Below, piece by piece: positions 8,001-18,111 of a stretch of 64,000 nucleotides of DNA. The notes beneath the pieces are model-generated. The model did no database searches, was not told the origin of the DNA, and worked only from the letters and a program-made list of their open reading frames with translations. This DNA comes from Thalassotalea sp. (GTDB lineage: Bacteria > Pseudomonadota > Gammaproteobacteria > Enterobacterales > Alteromonadaceae): contig JAKVCY010000009.1 of the NCBI GenBank assembly GCA_022448425.1, forward strand, positions 18,984-82,983. Reading direction: 5' to 3'. Every line of letters starts with the position of its first letter. Positions within the stretch are counted from its first letter, which is position 1. Both the position numbers and the translations under genes were made by a program.

Positions 8001-8942
8001 TTGAAGCCAGTTTTCATATTCTGTACTCCACGCTCTGGCTCAACGTTATTGCAACGTTTGCTTGTTAGCCACCCTCAGATTGCAAGTGTGTCAGAACCTT
8101 GGATACTGTTGCCCTTTGTCAATGCAACGAAACCCGAGAATATTCTCGCAAGTTACTCCCACCAGACGAGCGTTAAAGCTACTAATAATTTCATTAATAA
8201 GATGTCCCAAGGTGTTTACCAAGCGAAATTACGGGAGTTTGTGCTCGGTTTATATGAGGCTGCTGCAACGGGTAATGAAACTTATTTTCTAGATAAAACA
8301 CCTAGGTATTACTACATCATTGATGAAATTGCAGCATTGTTTCCCGAAGCTAAGTTTATCTTTCTAAACAGAGACCCTAGAGACACGTTGGCATCTGTAA
8401 TTGATACTTGGTGCAATGGTGGTTTCTTGCGTCTCTATAAGCATCATGATGATCTGTATTTAGCGCCAAAGTTACTGTCGCAAGCTTATGAAAAATATAC
8501 AGAACGATCGCTTGTAGTAAATTATGAAGATTTAGTCAGTGACCACCAATCTTTGTGTCAACGCATCTTTGAACATTTGGAGCTAGATTCATTCAAGGTA
8601 GCACTCGAACAAACAAACATAGGGAACGCAGAACACGAGATGGGAGATAGTGCCGGCCAAAGGAAGTACTCATTGCCCAGCAAAAACTCTATTGGCAATT
8701 GGCAAAAAACGTTTAATAACCCAGTTAGGCGGTGGTTTTTAAAAGGATATCTGAAGAATATTGACTCCAGCAATCAATATTCTATCGCTTCTATCGAGAA
8801 AGTTGAGAATATGAATAATCAAGTATGGAGAAATTTTAGCGATCTATTCGATATATTCTCCTTAATGATTGTTAACACTGTGCCTTTACAGATTTTATTG
8901 AATAGAAAAAAAAGAAATAAAGCAGTTAAGTGTTATGAGTAG
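8001..8942 (+). CDS. PAPS-dependent sulfotransferase
   Basis: 313 residues. The 5'-phosphosulfate-binding loop TPRSGSTLL is at residues 9-17, and the 3'-phosphate-binding region FLNRDPRDTLAS is at about 121-132. Both are hallmarks of Sulfotransfer-family enzymes that move sulfate from PAPS to a hydroxyl group. The start is TTG; AAGGGA lies about 8 nt upstream and no ATG is available before the PAPS loop. The last 8 nt overlap the flippase gene. In this locus it suggests a sulfated polysaccharide, a common trait in marine bacteria, although a cytoplasmic lipid-linked sugar would have to be the acceptor. Confidence 0.85.
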   Translation: MKPVFIFCTPRSGSTLLQRLLVSHPQIASVSEPWILLPFVNATKPENILASYSHQTSVKATNNFINKMSQGVYQAKLREFVLGLYEAAATGNETYFLDKTPRYYYIIDEIAALFPEAKFIFLNRDPRDTLASVIDTWCNGGFLRLYKHHDDLYLAPKLLSQAYEKYTERSLVVNYEDLVSDHQSLCQRIFEHLELDSFKVALEQTNIGNAEHEMGDSAGQRKYSLPSKNSIGNWQKTFNNPVRRWFLKGYLKNIDSSNQYSIASIEKVENMNNQVWRNFSDLFDIFSLMIVNTVPLQILLNRKKRNKAVKCYE

Positions 8943-10152
8943 AATTTTAGGGGCCTTAACTCTACAAGCTGTAGGCGTTATTTTTAATTACTTATTTACT
9001 TTGCTTGTAGCAATGTATGCTGGTGACTATGTAGCGGGAAAAATATTTTGGTATTTCAATGTAATAATAGCTCTATCAATGCTTTCTTTGTTTGGTGGAG
9101 AGGCTTGGATAGTAACGCTTTCGAGAGAACCTGGAGCAAATAGAGAGGCTATCTATAGGTTAGCCTTCAAGCTTTCACTTCCTTTATTGACTTGCTCAAT
9201 AGTCGTTCTATTAGCTTATTTAACGTTAGTAGAAAGAGAGCCTTTCATTAGTGGCTTCGTAATCGTACTTTCGCTTTTTTTCTATCTTTGTAATGCCCTC
9301 CTTGCTTCAATGGCTGAAGCTGAGGGCAAAGGTCGATTGTCAGTATATTTGAGAACGTTATCGCCTTACGTAGTATCTGCCCCTGTAGTTTACTATTTAG
9401 GCGAGAGCGGGAATGTTACAATTGAATTGGTTTTCTTTGCACTATGCATATCTTGCTTTATTTCATTTGTTGCTGTGCTAATGGCGAACGAAGGCCTTAT
9501 AAGGCGCGTCATTTCTTATTCTCACAGTAGCCCCAGAAAAGATAAACTTACAAATCAATACAAACAGAAGCAACAATATTTCTACATTTCTTTTCTCAAT
9601 TATATATTCGTGTGGCATCCACTATTTGTAGCTAAACCATTTATAAGTTTCGAGCAATTAGCTGAACTAAATTATTACATGAAAATTTGTAATTTAGTGG
9701 GCTTACCTTTACTTGTCGTAGGTGTTTTTTATGCTAGAAAACTCGCCAGTACGAGTGATTTAGCTTTACGTTGGAGACTCTATAAAGAGTCTTGCTTGGT
9801 TGCTTCAGCGTTGGGTTTCATACCTTTTATTGTCATTGTGTTTTTTACACCATTGTTCACATTTTTTTTGAGCGAGAACTATCAGGGGGGAAGTTGGGTC
9901 ACGATACTAGCTTTAGCACAGCTTATTTATATGTTTTTTGGGGCTCAAGTTGCAATGATGATAGTATCTGGTCAACTAAAACAAGCAAACAAAGTTTTAG
10001 TGTTTTTTACAATGCTGTCTCCCGTTTTAATTGCGATTAGCTCGCATCAATTAGGAGTGTGGGGGGTTTCTTTAGTGATTCTATGCGTTGCTATTAGTAG
10101 GCAAGTAGCAAACCATTTCCTGTTAATTAGATCTAAAGGTGGTACGGGGTGA
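8935..10152 (+). CDS. Polysaccharide flippase (Wzx-like, MOP superfamily)
   Basis: 405 residues with about twelve hydrophobic segments and short basic loops, the layout of Wzx/MATE-like lipid-linked oligosaccharide flippases. It begins MSRILGALTLQAVGVIFNYLFTL, where the first helix fits the family. It overlaps the sulfotransferase stop by 8 nt and the next glycosyltransferase by 4 nt (GTGA), so it is part of a tightly coupled operon. Predicted role: move the undecaprenyl-linked repeat unit across the inner membrane. Wzx proteins diverge strongly, so the assignment rests on topology and context. Confidence 0.82.
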   Translation: MSRILGALTLQAVGVIFNYLFTLLVAMYAGDYVAGKIFWYFNVIIALSMLSLFGGEAWIVTLSREPGANREAIYRLAFKLSLPLLTCSIVVLLAYLTLVEREPFISGFVIVLSLFFYLCNALLASMAEAEGKGRLSVYLRTLSPYVVSAPVVYYLGESGNVTIELVFFALCISCFISFVAVLMANEGLIRRVISYSHSSPRKDKLTNQYKQKQQYFYISFLNYIFVWHPLFVAKPFISFEQLAELNYYMKICNLVGLPLLVVGVFYARKLASTSDLALRWRLYKESCLVASALGFIPFIVIVFFTPLFTFFLSENYQGGSWVTILALAQLIYMFFGAQVAMMIVSGQLKQANKVLVFFTMLSPVLIAISSHQLGVWGVSLVILCVAISRQVANHFLLIRSKGGTG

Positions 10153-11255
10153 GAATTTTTCATGTAATTACAGCTATTCAGCCTGGTGGAGCAGAAATAA
10201 TTGCCAAATTATTGGCTAAATATGCTAGAAGCCCTGAGGATAAAGTTTATATTGTAACTGTAAGAAAACCTAAAAATGGCCCAGAACCAAACTATATTAA
10301 AGACTTCCTTGCCCAGCTTAAAAAAGCAAACGTTGATGTAATTGATGCTTCGACAACAGTATTTCCATACTTTGTCCCTGTTAAAGCATTGAAATTTATT
10401 ATTAAGAACAGAGTAAGCTCCAAAGACCTCGTTCATTTGCATACGGATATTCCGGAATTCTTTGGAGCTTTTGTTCGTTTGTTTTCTAATGTAAAAATAA
10501 TCCGCACAATTCACAATTCTGTTTTTTGGCCAGAAAACCCTGTTGTTGGAAAGTTTGTCGAAAAAGTGCTTCATAACTCCCAACGAGTAGGGGTAACTGA
10601 CAGAGTTATAGTTGAACATGATAAGTTTTTGAAAAATAAAGAAATAAAGCCTCTTCAGAATGCGGCAACTATTTATAATGGTGTGGAGTTTGATACAAGT
10701 TATGAAGACGCAAGCATTGATCTGACGCTTGAACCTGATGCAGTGAATTTTTTGTTTATAGGGCGCTTAGAGCACCAAAAGGGGATAGATGTCCTAATTG
10801 ATGCTGTGTCTTTGCTTTCCCAGCAACTTAAGAATTATGTTGTACACGTAATAGGGGACGGGCCGCTTAAAGATGAATTAAAGGGGAGAGTGAGTCGCAA
10901 TGCATTACCTGTAACTTTTTATGGGGCAATCCCGAATGCGAGTCGACTCATTGGAGATGCTGATTGTGTGATCATTCCTTCTCGATTTGAAGGTTTTGGG
11001 CTAGTCGCGGCGGAGGCCATATTGCAAGGACGTCCAGTCATCGCCACTGATGCGCCGGGCCTAAGTGAAGTTTTTACAGGGACAAATGAGCACCTGATTC
11101 CCGTTGAAGATGCGCCAAGGCTCGCGCAGGCAATGACTGCTTTCACTAGCGAACCCAATATGCATCTGTTGAGTGATGAGACAAAAGAGATATTTAGCAA
11201 AAGATATACGGCAAAAGCGATGGCAGCCGCCTATTTAGAGCTTTACGGAGAATAA
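10149..11255 (+). CDS. Family 4 glycosyltransferase
   Basis: 368 residues, GTG start overlapping the flippase stop (GTGA). The N-terminal acceptor domain has GGAEIIAKLLAKYA at about 14-27. The C-terminal GT-B donor domain has FIGRLEHQKGIDVLIDA and the conserved acidic loop SRFEGFGLVAAEAILQGRPV with the E-x7-E spacing. It is a retaining glycosyltransferase that extends the lipid-linked repeat in the cytoplasm. Sugar specificity is unknown. Confidence 0.88.
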   Translation: MRIFHVITAIQPGGAEIIAKLLAKYARSPEDKVYIVTVRKPKNGPEPNYIKDFLAQLKKANVDVIDASTTVFPYFVPVKALKFIIKNRVSSKDLVHLHTDIPEFFGAFVRLFSNVKIIRTIHNSVFWPENPVVGKFVEKVLHNSQRVGVTDRVIVEHDKFLKNKEIKPLQNAATIYNGVEFDTSYEDASIDLTLEPDAVNFLFIGRLEHQKGIDVLIDAVSLLSQQLKNYVVHVIGDGPLKDELKGRVSRNALPVTFYGAIPNASRLIGDADCVIIPSRFEGFGLVAAEAILQGRPVIATDAPGLSEVFTGTNEHLIPVEDAPRLAQAMTAFTSEPNMHLLSDETKEIFSKRYTAKAMAAAYLELYGE

Positions 11256-11257
11256 AT

Positions 11258-12481
11258 TTGAATTTTCGATATTTTGCTGGTCTTCCAATCTATCTATTTA
11301 TTCCTTTAATCTTAGTAACTATTTATTCAGCACTTTGGGATATTTTAAGACCGCTAGGCGTAATTCCTTTGGCTATTGTTATCGTTTTCTTTTTATCAGG
11401 AATCTTATTAAGCAAACGAAAATATCTGCTTATTCATATTCTTAAACCTTATGTCGGTTTTGCATTTGTAGTTACTTTATATATTTTGGCCTCCTATAAA
11501 CAGTGGCTGCCATATGCATATGACATCAAAATTTTTTATGATGCTAGTTTTATTTTACAGCAAGCGGTTGGCTTTTTAGTTCTCTTCATAACTGTTTTAT
11601 TCTTTACATCGGTTTTTATGTATAACCCTCAGCTTTTTGCTCGAAAACATTTCGCTAGTTGGTTGGTTATTGTTTGTTATTTCCTTTTTACCGTCGTCGG
11701 CTATTTTTTTGCTTCGGCGAGCTCTGCTGTAACTGGCGCGCCAATTGAGAGCTTAGGGCAATACTTTTCAATTGGTACACTTATTAATTCTGAGCTATTC
11801 ATTACATTTTTAGCTGTTTTTCTAATATTTAATCATTTAAGAACGAGAAAAAGTCAGTTCTTTTGGCTTCTTGCGTTACTAATAATCTCAGGTTCATTTC
11901 AGTCCTCTCTCGCTGTCTTGTTGGCGATTAGTTTGTTAGCAATACCAGCTCAACTAGTTGTAGTTGGTTTTGTTCTTGGGCTGGTAATTGTCGTTCCCAC
12001 GTCAATGGCCTTTCCAGTTGAGCTATTTGAGTTTGACCCAAATACTGGGTTACGTTCTATGTTTTGGTTAACAGGGCTAAATGATTTTATTGAGACGAAT
12101 GGTATTGGTATTGGATTTGGTACAGAAGCATTGCAGCCTCAATACTATGCAATCTATCGAGAGTTAGCGATTCTTGATGTTGACAGCCAGTTTGACCGCT
12201 TTATGACAACAGGGATGCATAATACGTTTATTGATGTGATGCAACGACTCGGTATTCTTGGCATTGGTTGCTTCACTTGGCTTGTTTTTAGTGCCGGCAA
12301 AGGAGTTTTTAGATCTAACATGTTACCATTTGATGCATGGGTTTTCTGCACCTTACTACTCTCACTCTCAGTAAATGTAGCCCTTAGTATTAACATAATA
12401 TTCGGGACCAGCTTAATGCTTGGGTGGTTACATGCACGTAAATTAGTGTTAATTGATGAAATGAGAGATAGCGGTCAGTGA
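11258..12481 (+). CDS. Wzy-like polysaccharide polymerase, multi-pass membrane protein
   Basis: 407 residues with about ten to eleven membrane segments and one larger periplasmic loop near residues 265-325 (FDPNTGLRSMFWLTGLNDFIETNG... MHNTFIDVMQRLG). A His-containing loop of this sort is typical of Wzy/O-antigen polymerases. The start is TTG with GGAG about 9 nt upstream, and the stop overlaps the next gene by 4 nt. It lies inside the glycosyltransferase block alongside a Wzx-like gene. Family sequence conservation is low, so the assignment rests on topology and position. Confidence 0.75.
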   Translation: MNFRYFAGLPIYLFIPLILVTIYSALWDILRPLGVIPLAIVIVFFLSGILLSKRKYLLIHILKPYVGFAFVVTLYILASYKQWLPYAYDIKIFYDASFILQQAVGFLVLFITVLFFTSVFMYNPQLFARKHFASWLVIVCYFLFTVVGYFFASASSAVTGAPIESLGQYFSIGTLINSELFITFLAVFLIFNHLRTRKSQFFWLLALLIISGSFQSSLAVLLAISLLAIPAQLVVVGFVLGLVIVVPTSMAFPVELFEFDPNTGLRSMFWLTGLNDFIETNGIGIGFGTEALQPQYYAIYRELAILDVDSQFDRFMTTGMHNTFIDVMQRLGILGIGCFTWLVFSAGKGVFRSNMLPFDAWVFCTLLLSLSVNVALSINIIFGTSLMLGWLHARKLVLIDEMRDSGQ

Positions 12482-13668
12482 AAGTTCTGATTATTCATAA
12501 TTTCTATCAGATTGCGGGCGGCGAAGATGCCGTTTTTGAAAATGAAAGCACGCTTATTCAAGATAGTCATGACGTTGAACATTATATCGTGGATAACGAT
12601 CATATTAATTCCTTTATAGGCAAGATTAACGCAGCGCTTGGCGTTGTTTTTTCAGTTAACCAATATCGGAAGTTGAAAGCAAAGTTAATTGAGACTAAAC
12701 CTGATATCGTCCATATTCACAATTATTTTCCTGTACTGTCACCTGCGATTTTCTATGCTTGTAAGTCTTTAAATATTCCAGTTGTTCATACACTACATAA
12801 CTATCGCGCTATTTGCCCGACCGCTTTACTAATGCATGACGGAAAGGTTGATGAAAAGAGTATTCATCAAGGTCCGTGGTGGGCAATTTCAAAGCGGGTT
12901 TATCGCGGCTCACTTGTAGGAACGATGCTCCTAGCAACTATGATTTCGTGGCATCGATTTATCGGCACGTGGCAGCGCAAAGTTGATCGGTTTATTGCGT
13001 TAACGGAGTTTCAAAAATCGAAATATATTGAAGCTGGCTGGTCAGCGAAAAAAATTGCAGTAAAACCTAATTTCGTCAATGATCCGTTCAAAGACTGTGA
13101 GATGCCTGAAAAGGCAGGTGGTTACGCTATTTTCGTAGGGCGCTTGAGCCAAGAAAAAGGCATCGATATCTTGCTTGAGAGCTGGAGAACCGTGAATTAT
13201 CCGCTAAAAATAATTGGCGACGGGCCACTGAAAAGTCTCGTTGAACAAAGCAATAATAACAATATTGAGTATCTGGGAAAAAAAGAAAAGCCGGAATTAT
13301 TTGAATTGGTTAGAAATGCAGATTTTATTGTAATGCCATCGACGTGGTATGAGGGTTTTCCAATGGTATTAGTAGAAGCGTTTGCTTGCGGAACACCAGC
13401 CGTGGTCTCAAATTTAGGTAGCATGGCGGAGATCGTAACCCCAAGTGAAACTGGCCTTCATTTCACCGTAGGTAACGCAATGGAGCTGTCATCTCGTATT
13501 AATGAGATACTGAGCGATCGCGCAACTCTAACGTTAATGGGTGAAAATGCTAGGGCAAATTACCTCACAAAATATACAAGTGAACAAAACCTTCAAAAGC
13601 TGATGATAATTTACCACGACGCAATAGCGAGCTCCCAGGTCTCATCAGCGAAAAATATGAGCCAATAA
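12478..13668 (+). CDS. Family 4 glycosyltransferase
   Basis: 396 residues, GTG start overlapping the polymerase stop (GTGA). The glycine-rich N-terminus IAGGEDAVFENE is followed by HIHNYFPVLSP and HTLHNYRAICP, all usual for GT4 acceptor-binding domains. The donor domain has FVGRLSQEKGIDILLESW and the loop PSTWYEGFPMVLVEAFACGTP with the conserved E-x7-E. It likely adds one sugar to the repeat unit in the cytoplasm. Confidence 0.88.
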   Translation: MKVLIIHNFYQIAGGEDAVFENESTLIQDSHDVEHYIVDNDHINSFIGKINAALGVVFSVNQYRKLKAKLIETKPDIVHIHNYFPVLSPAIFYACKSLNIPVVHTLHNYRAICPTALLMHDGKVDEKSIHQGPWWAISKRVYRGSLVGTMLLATMISWHRFIGTWQRKVDRFIALTEFQKSKYIEAGWSAKKIAVKPNFVNDPFKDCEMPEKAGGYAIFVGRLSQEKGIDILLESWRTVNYPLKIIGDGPLKSLVEQSNNNNIEYLGKKEKPELFELVRNADFIVMPSTWYEGFPMVLVEAFACGTPAVVSNLGSMAEIVTPSETGLHFTVGNAMELSSRINEILSDRATLTLMGENARANYLTKYTSEQNLQKLMIIYHDAIASSQVSSAKNMSQ

Positions 13669-13683
13669 AGGTAGGTAAGGCTA

Positions 13684-14448
13684 ATGAGAATACGAAGTAA
13701 AGTACTTGCCATGGACGTAGATGTCATCAATTTAACAGAGGCTGTTGAGGAAGTTAGGCTACTCTCTCAGTTAAATCGTGGTGCTTATGTTTGCGTGTCG
13801 AATGTTCACATGTGCATGGAAGTATTTGATTGTGACTCTTTCCGAGACATCGTCAATGACGCTGATCTTGTGCTAGCTGATGGAAAACCTATCTCATGGG
13901 CACAGCGAGGCTTAGGTTTTCGAGGGGCAGCGCAGGTCCGTGGTCAAGATATTATGAATGCGCTTTGCGGTCTAACTGGAGAGAAATCACTGTGTATAGG
14001 TCTATATGGTGGAAGTTCAGAGGCATTATTATCTCAGGTTATTGATAAACTGAAGATAACTTATCCGGACATCTCCGTCGACTATCACTATGCTCCGCCT
14101 TTTAGACCGTTGACTGATGAAGAAGATGTTAAGGTGATAAAGGCGATTAATGACGCTAATATCGACGTACTGTTCGTAGGGATTGGCTGTCCAAAGCAAG
14201 AGCGATGGATGGCCGAGCATAGAGAACACTTAAATTGTGTGATGCTCGGTGTAGGCGCAGCCTTCGACTTTATAGCGGGCAGTAAGAAACATGCTCCAAA
14301 ATGGATGCAAAAAATTGGCTTAGAGTGGTTGTTTCGTTTATTGTCAGAGCCGCGCAGGCTGTGGCGACGTTATCTCAATACAAATCCACGCTTCATTTGG
14401 TTTTTTGCAAAACAGTGGCTACGTCGTCGCTCAATAAAGACTAACTAG
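13684..14448 (+). CDS. WecG/TagA/CpsF-family glycosyltransferase
   Basis: 254 residues. Family hallmarks are visible: NVHMCMEVF near the N-terminus, then DADLVLADGKPISWAQRGLG, DVLFVGIGCPKQERWM and GVGAAFDFIAGSKKHAPKWMQ. It ends in a typical amphipathic basic C-terminus (EWLFRLLSEPRRLWRRYL) that anchors these enzymes to the membrane. Members add the second sugar to an undecaprenyl-diphosphate-linked sugar, so it is the natural partner of the initiating transferase at 16708-18111. It starts 15 nt after the preceding gene. Confidence 0.9.
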   Translation: MRIRSKVLAMDVDVINLTEAVEEVRLLSQLNRGAYVCVSNVHMCMEVFDCDSFRDIVNDADLVLADGKPISWAQRGLGFRGAAQVRGQDIMNALCGLTGEKSLCIGLYGGSSEALLSQVIDKLKITYPDISVDYHYAPPFRPLTDEEDVKVIKAINDANIDVLFVGIGCPKQERWMAEHREHLNCVMLGVGAAFDFIAGSKKHAPKWMQKIGLEWLFRLLSEPRRLWRRYLNTNPRFIWFFAKQWLRRRSIKTN

Positions 14449-14486
14449 TTTAAATTAAAAACAAAACGGTAAATAAAGGGTTTATT

Positions 14487-15623
14487 GTGGGAACTACTTC
14501 AGAGAAAAAAGTTGCACTTATTACTGGTATAACAGGCCAAGATGGTTCTTATCTTGCCGAGTTTTTATTGGAGAAGGGTTATGAGGTTCACGGTATTAAG
14601 CGTCGTGCTTCATCGTTTAATACCGATAGAATCGACCATATCTATCAAGATCCACATAGCCCAAATCCGAATTTATTTCTTCACTATGGTGATTTGACTG
14701 ATACCTCTAACTTAACGCGCTTACTTTCTGAAATACAGCCTGATGAAGTATACAACCTAGGCGCTCAAAGCCATGTAGCGGTTTCTTTTGAATGTCCAGA
14801 GTATACCGCTGATGTGGATGCTGTTGGTACGCTTCGTTTGCTCGAGGCTATTCGTTTTCTTGGCTTAGAGAAAAAAACACGCTTCTACCAAGCGTCAACA
14901 TCTGAGCTTTATGGTGAAGTGAAAGAGATCCCACAAACAGAAACAACACCATTTCATCCTCGTTCACCTTACGGTGTCGCTAAAATGTATGCCTACTGGA
15001 TGGTAGTTAACTATCGTGAAGCTTATGGCTTACATGCTAGCAATGGCATTTTATTTAATCATGAGTCACCTCGCCGGGGAGAAACGTTTGTAACGCGCAA
15101 GATTACGCGCGCAATTGCCAATATTGCACAGGGCCTAGAGAGTTGTTTATACCTAGGTAACATGGATGCATTGCGTGATTGGGGCCACGCTCGTGATTAC
15201 GTAAAAATGCAGTGGATGATGCTCCAGCAAGATACGCCTGATGACTATGTAATAGCGACTGGTAAGCAGTACTCTGTAAGACAATTTGTCGAGTATTCAG
15301 CAAAAGAGTTGGGTATCAGTATCGAGTGGCAAGGCGAAGGTGTGGAAGAACGAGGTCTTGTTTCTGCCGTTACAGGAGAGAATGCCCCTAGTGTATGCGT
15401 TGGCGATGTAATTGTTGCAGTAGACCCGAAATACTTCAGGCCAGCAGAAGTCGAAACATTACTAGGCGACCCCAGCAAAGCAAAAGCAGAACTAGGCTGG
15501 GAGCCTGAAACGCCTTTTGAAACTTTAGTTGCGGAAATGGTTGAACATGATTTAGAAGTAGCGAAGAAGCACGCGCTATTGCAATCACATGGCTTCGAAG
15601 TCAATGTCGCGAGCGAGAGTTAA
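14487..15623 (+). CDS. gmd: GDP-mannose 4,6-dehydratase
   Basis: 378 residues, close to the usual Gmd length. The NADP-binding motif [13 protein letters not shown] lies near residues 14-26, and [15 protein letters not shown] and the catalytic YGVAK (Tyr-x3-Lys) are conserved. It converts GDP-D-mannose to GDP-4-keto-6-deoxymannose, the first step to GDP-L-fucose. The start is GTG with AAGGG about 6 nt upstream. The fucose synthase gene follows directly, so the two form the complete two-enzyme pathway. No GDP-mannose-forming genes (manB/manC) are in the window. Confidence 0.95.
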   Translation: MGTTSEKKVALITGITGQDGSYLAEFLLEKGYEVHGIKRRASSFNTDRIDHIYQDPHSPNPNLFLHYGDLTDTSNLTRLLSEIQPDEVYNLGAQSHVAVSFECPEYTADVDAVGTLRLLEAIRFLGLEKKTRFYQASTSELYGEVKEIPQTETTPFHPRSPYGVAKMYAYWMVVNYREAYGLHASNGILFNHESPRRGETFVTRKITRAIANIAQGLESCLYLGNMDALRDWGHARDYVKMQWMMLQQDTPDDYVIATGKQYSVRQFVEYSAKELGISIEWQGEGVEERGLVSAVTGENAPSVCVGDVIVAVDPKYFRPAEVETLLGDPSKAKAELGWEPETPFETLVAEMVEHDLEVAKKHALLQSHGFEVNVASES

Positions 15624-15624
15624 T

Positions 15625-16590
15625 ATGACAAAGTTGCGTATATTCGTCGCTGGCCACAATGGTATGGTGGGGTCAGCTATTGTTCGTCAACTTGCTGCAG
15701 ATGAGAATGTTGAGCTTGTGGTTAGAAGTCGACAGGAACTAGACTTAACTAACCAGCAACAAGTCTCTGAATTTTTTAGCGAACAAGCTATTGAACAAGT
15801 GTATTTGGCAGCAGCTAAGGTTGGTGGTATTAGCGCTAACAATACCTACCCTGCTGACTTTATTTATCAAAATCTAATGATGCAGTGTAATGTGATCCAT
15901 GCCGCGCACCAGGCTGACATAAATAAGCTGCTTATTCTGGGCTCATCTTGCATATATCCGAAGCTTGCTCAGCAACCTATGAATGAAGCGCAACTGCTAA
16001 CCGGCACATTGGAGCCCACGAATGAGCCTTATGCTGTTGCGAAAATAGCGGGCATCAAGTTATGTGAATCCTACAAAAGACAGTACGATCGAGATTACCG
16101 CTCGGTCATGCCGACTAACCTATATGGTGAAAATGACAACTTTCACCCTGAAAATTCTCATGTTATTCCGGCACTGATTCAACGCTTTCACAAGGCAAAA
16201 ATGACAGAACAGCCTGAAGTTGTTGCATGGGGTACCGGTACACCAATGCGGGAGTTCTTGCATGTAAACGATATGGCTCAAGCGTCTATCTTTGTTATGA
16301 ACTTACCGGTAGAGGATTATCAAAAAAGTACGGAGCCTATGCTTAGCCATATTAATGTCGGCACTGGTGTAGACTGCACGATTAGAGAGTTGGTGGAAAC
16401 GGTTGCGGATGTTGTTGGTTACAAAGGCGATATAGTATTTGATGCCACCAAGCCTGACGGTGCACCGAGAAAGCTACTAGACGTTTCTAGGCTTAAGAAC
16501 TTGGGCTGGCAATATAAAATCAATCTACGAGATGGCTTATCAAGTACTTATCAGTGGTTTCTCGAACAAGAGACAATCCGCAAAGTATAA
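15625..16590 (+). CDS. fcl: GDP-L-fucose synthase
   Basis: 321 residues from the ATG at 15625 ([10 protein letters not shown]), one nt after the gmd stop. The frame is open upstream into gmd, but that part does not belong. It shows the Rossmann motif [14 protein letters not shown], the SSCIYP segment and the catalytic YAVAKIAG. It is an NADPH-dependent epimerase/reductase that completes GDP-L-fucose. It is the last gene of this block, followed by an intrinsic terminator. L-fucose is therefore a likely component of the polysaccharide. Confidence 0.94.
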   Translation: MTKLRIFVAGHNGMVGSAIVRQLAADENVELVVRSRQELDLTNQQQVSEFFSEQAIEQVYLAAAKVGGISANNTYPADFIYQNLMMQCNVIHAAHQADINKLLILGSSCIYPKLAQQPMNEAQLLTGTLEPTNEPYAVAKIAGIKLCESYKRQYDRDYRSVMPTNLYGENDNFHPENSHVIPALIQRFHKAKMTEQPEVVAWGTGTPMREFLHVNDMAQASIFVMNLPVEDYQKSTEPMLSHINVGTGVDCTIRELVETVADVVGYKGDIVFDATKPDGAPRKLLDVSRLKNLGWQYKINLRDGLSSTYQWFLEQETIRKV

Positions 16591-16626
16591 ATTGAAAACT
16601 CTGAGACCAATAAGATTAGAAACAAG

Positions 16627-16660
16627 AAAACGGAGCACTATAGATGCTCCGTTTTTCTTT
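16627..16660 (+). terminator. Terminator of the first polysaccharide block
   Basis: The stem ACGGAGCA / TGCTCCGT (16630-16637 with 16645-16652) is followed by TTTTCTTTT. It lies about 40 nt after the fcl stop and between convergent genes. The A-run on its left side could let it act on the opposite strand as well. Confidence 0.88.
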
Positions 16661-16707
16661 TGATTCTCGCTCAATGGTCAAATATTCAATGAGGTAGCCA
16701 TAAATGG

Positions 16708-18111
16708 CTAATAGGCATTTTTATTTACAAAGCCTTTAAAAATCGTGAGTACAATGATCTTTAAATCGAAAAATAACGACCAGCGATGGATATAGGCTAA
16801 GTCAAACTCAATGCGCTTTTCCATTTTCTCTAGTGTATCTGTTTCACCGCGCCAGCCATTGACTTGTGCCCAACCAGTAATGCCGGGCTTTACTTTATGC
16901 CTCAGCATGTAGCCGTCGATGCGTTTTCGGTATTCTTCATTGTGAATTACGGCATGTGGTCGAGGCCCTACAATCGACATTTCGCCTTTTAAGACGTTAA
17001 CAAATTGAGGTAGTTCATCTAACGATGTTCGCCTCAAGAAGCCCCCAACTTTGGTTACTCTAGCGTCAAACTTCGTTGCTTGCATAACTTCATTTGTGTC
17101 TTTTTGCACTAGCGCCATTGAACGGAATTTGTATATCTCTATTTCCTTGCCATCTAACCCATAACGTTTCTGTTTGAAAATGACTGGGCCGCGCGACGTC
17201 AACTTTATAGCAAGGGCAATAAAGCAAATAGGCACAATGATAATCGACATAATGATAAGGCTTAGCACAATGTCCTCTATGCGCTTTACTGTGAGGCTGA
17301 AGCCTTCAAAAGGAGAGTCGTAAACACTTAGCGTTTCCATATTCCCGACATGCTGCCAGCGGGCATGCAATAGGTTATATATGAAAAAGTCTGGGACGAT
17401 ATGGACCGTTGCTGTGGTATCTCTAAATTGGTTCAAAATTTGCATAATCCTAGCTTCGGCTTTCATTGGCATTGCTACGTAGACCTGATTAATTGAATTT
17501 GAAGATTTAACCACTTCAATACCTTCATCAATCGTACCACTGATCTCGAACTCTTCTTGGTGGGGTAATCGTTCGGGTGCTCGATCATCATATATTCCCG
17601 CTATGGTAAGCCCCTGTTGAGGGTTTAGCCTGATTTGCTCCGCCAATTTTAAGCCTGTTTCGGTGGCACCGATAATAATCACAGGCTTCGTATTCATGCC
17701 GAGCCTGCGAAATTGAAACAATAGCTCTCTAAAAATGATCCGCCAAACGACCATTACTATTGCCGTTGCCAAAAACCATGAGCCGATGGCTAAGCGAGAA
17801 TACACCGCTCCTGTTTTTGAAAAATAAGCGAGCATAACGAGCACGGTACAACATAAAACCCACGTTAAGGTCGCAAATGAAATCATGTTGAAGGTTGTCG
17901 ACGTTCGCCATGAGCGGTAAAGGTTAAGTGTCTGACCAAAAAAGAGAAAACACGAAAGGCTTATCACTAATACCAGCTGGTAGTGAATATTAAATGGAAC
18001 CTCATAATAATGGAGGCTAATGAGGAGTAATAATGAAATAATAACAAGGTCAACAACACGGTATAGCGCTGAAAAACTACTTTGAATAGTGTTTAAAAAA
18101 CCGTTCGACAT
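16708..18111 (-). CDS. Undecaprenyl-phosphate sugar phosphotransferase (WcaJ/VpsL-like)
   Basis: 467 residues. The N-terminal half has four membrane segments, then a CoA-binding-like Rossmann region (VIIIGATETGLKLAEQI) and a fifth membrane segment. The C-terminal bacterial sugar transferase domain has KRYGLDGKEIEIYKFRSM, RRTSLDELPQFVNVLKG, MSIVGPRPHA and KPGITGWAQVNGWRGET. It moves a hexose-1-phosphate from a UDP-sugar to undecaprenyl phosphate and so starts repeat-unit synthesis. It runs opposite to all other genes of the locus and is convergent with fcl. In Vibrio vps-II the equivalent vpsL is co-directional with the export genes, so this looks like an inversion. Confidence 0.9.
   Translation of the reverse strand: MSNGFLNTIQSSFSALYRVVDLVIISLLLLISLHYYEVPFNIHYQLVLVISLSCFLFFGQTLNLYRSWRTSTTFNMISFATLTWVLCCTVLVMLAYFSKTGAVYSRLAIGSWFLATAIVMVVWRIIFRELLFQFRRLGMNTKPVIIIGATETGLKLAEQIRLNPQQGLTIAGIYDDRAPERLPHQEEFEISGTIDEGIEVVKSSNSINQVYVAMPMKAEARIMQILNQFRDTTATVHIVPDFFIYNLLHARWQHVGNMETLSVYDSPFEGFSLTVKRIEDIVLSLIIMSIIIVPICFIALAIKLTSRGPVIFKQKRYGLDGKEIEIYKFRSMALVQKDTNEVMQATKFDARVTKVGGFLRRTSLDELPQFVNVLKGEMSIVGPRPHAVIHNEEYRKRIDGYMLRHKVKPGITGWAQVNGWRGETDTLEKMEKRIEFDLAYIHRWSLFFDLKIIVLTIFKGFVNKNAY

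Noticed and set aside
12154..12396. Antisense ORF inside the Wzy-like gene
   Set aside because: It is a shadow of a well-supported membrane protein gene in a tightly coupled operon.
15589..15624. Upstream extension of fcl into gmd
   Set aside because: The Rossmann motif of GDP-fucose synthase should lie within the first residues, which fits the ATG at 15625.
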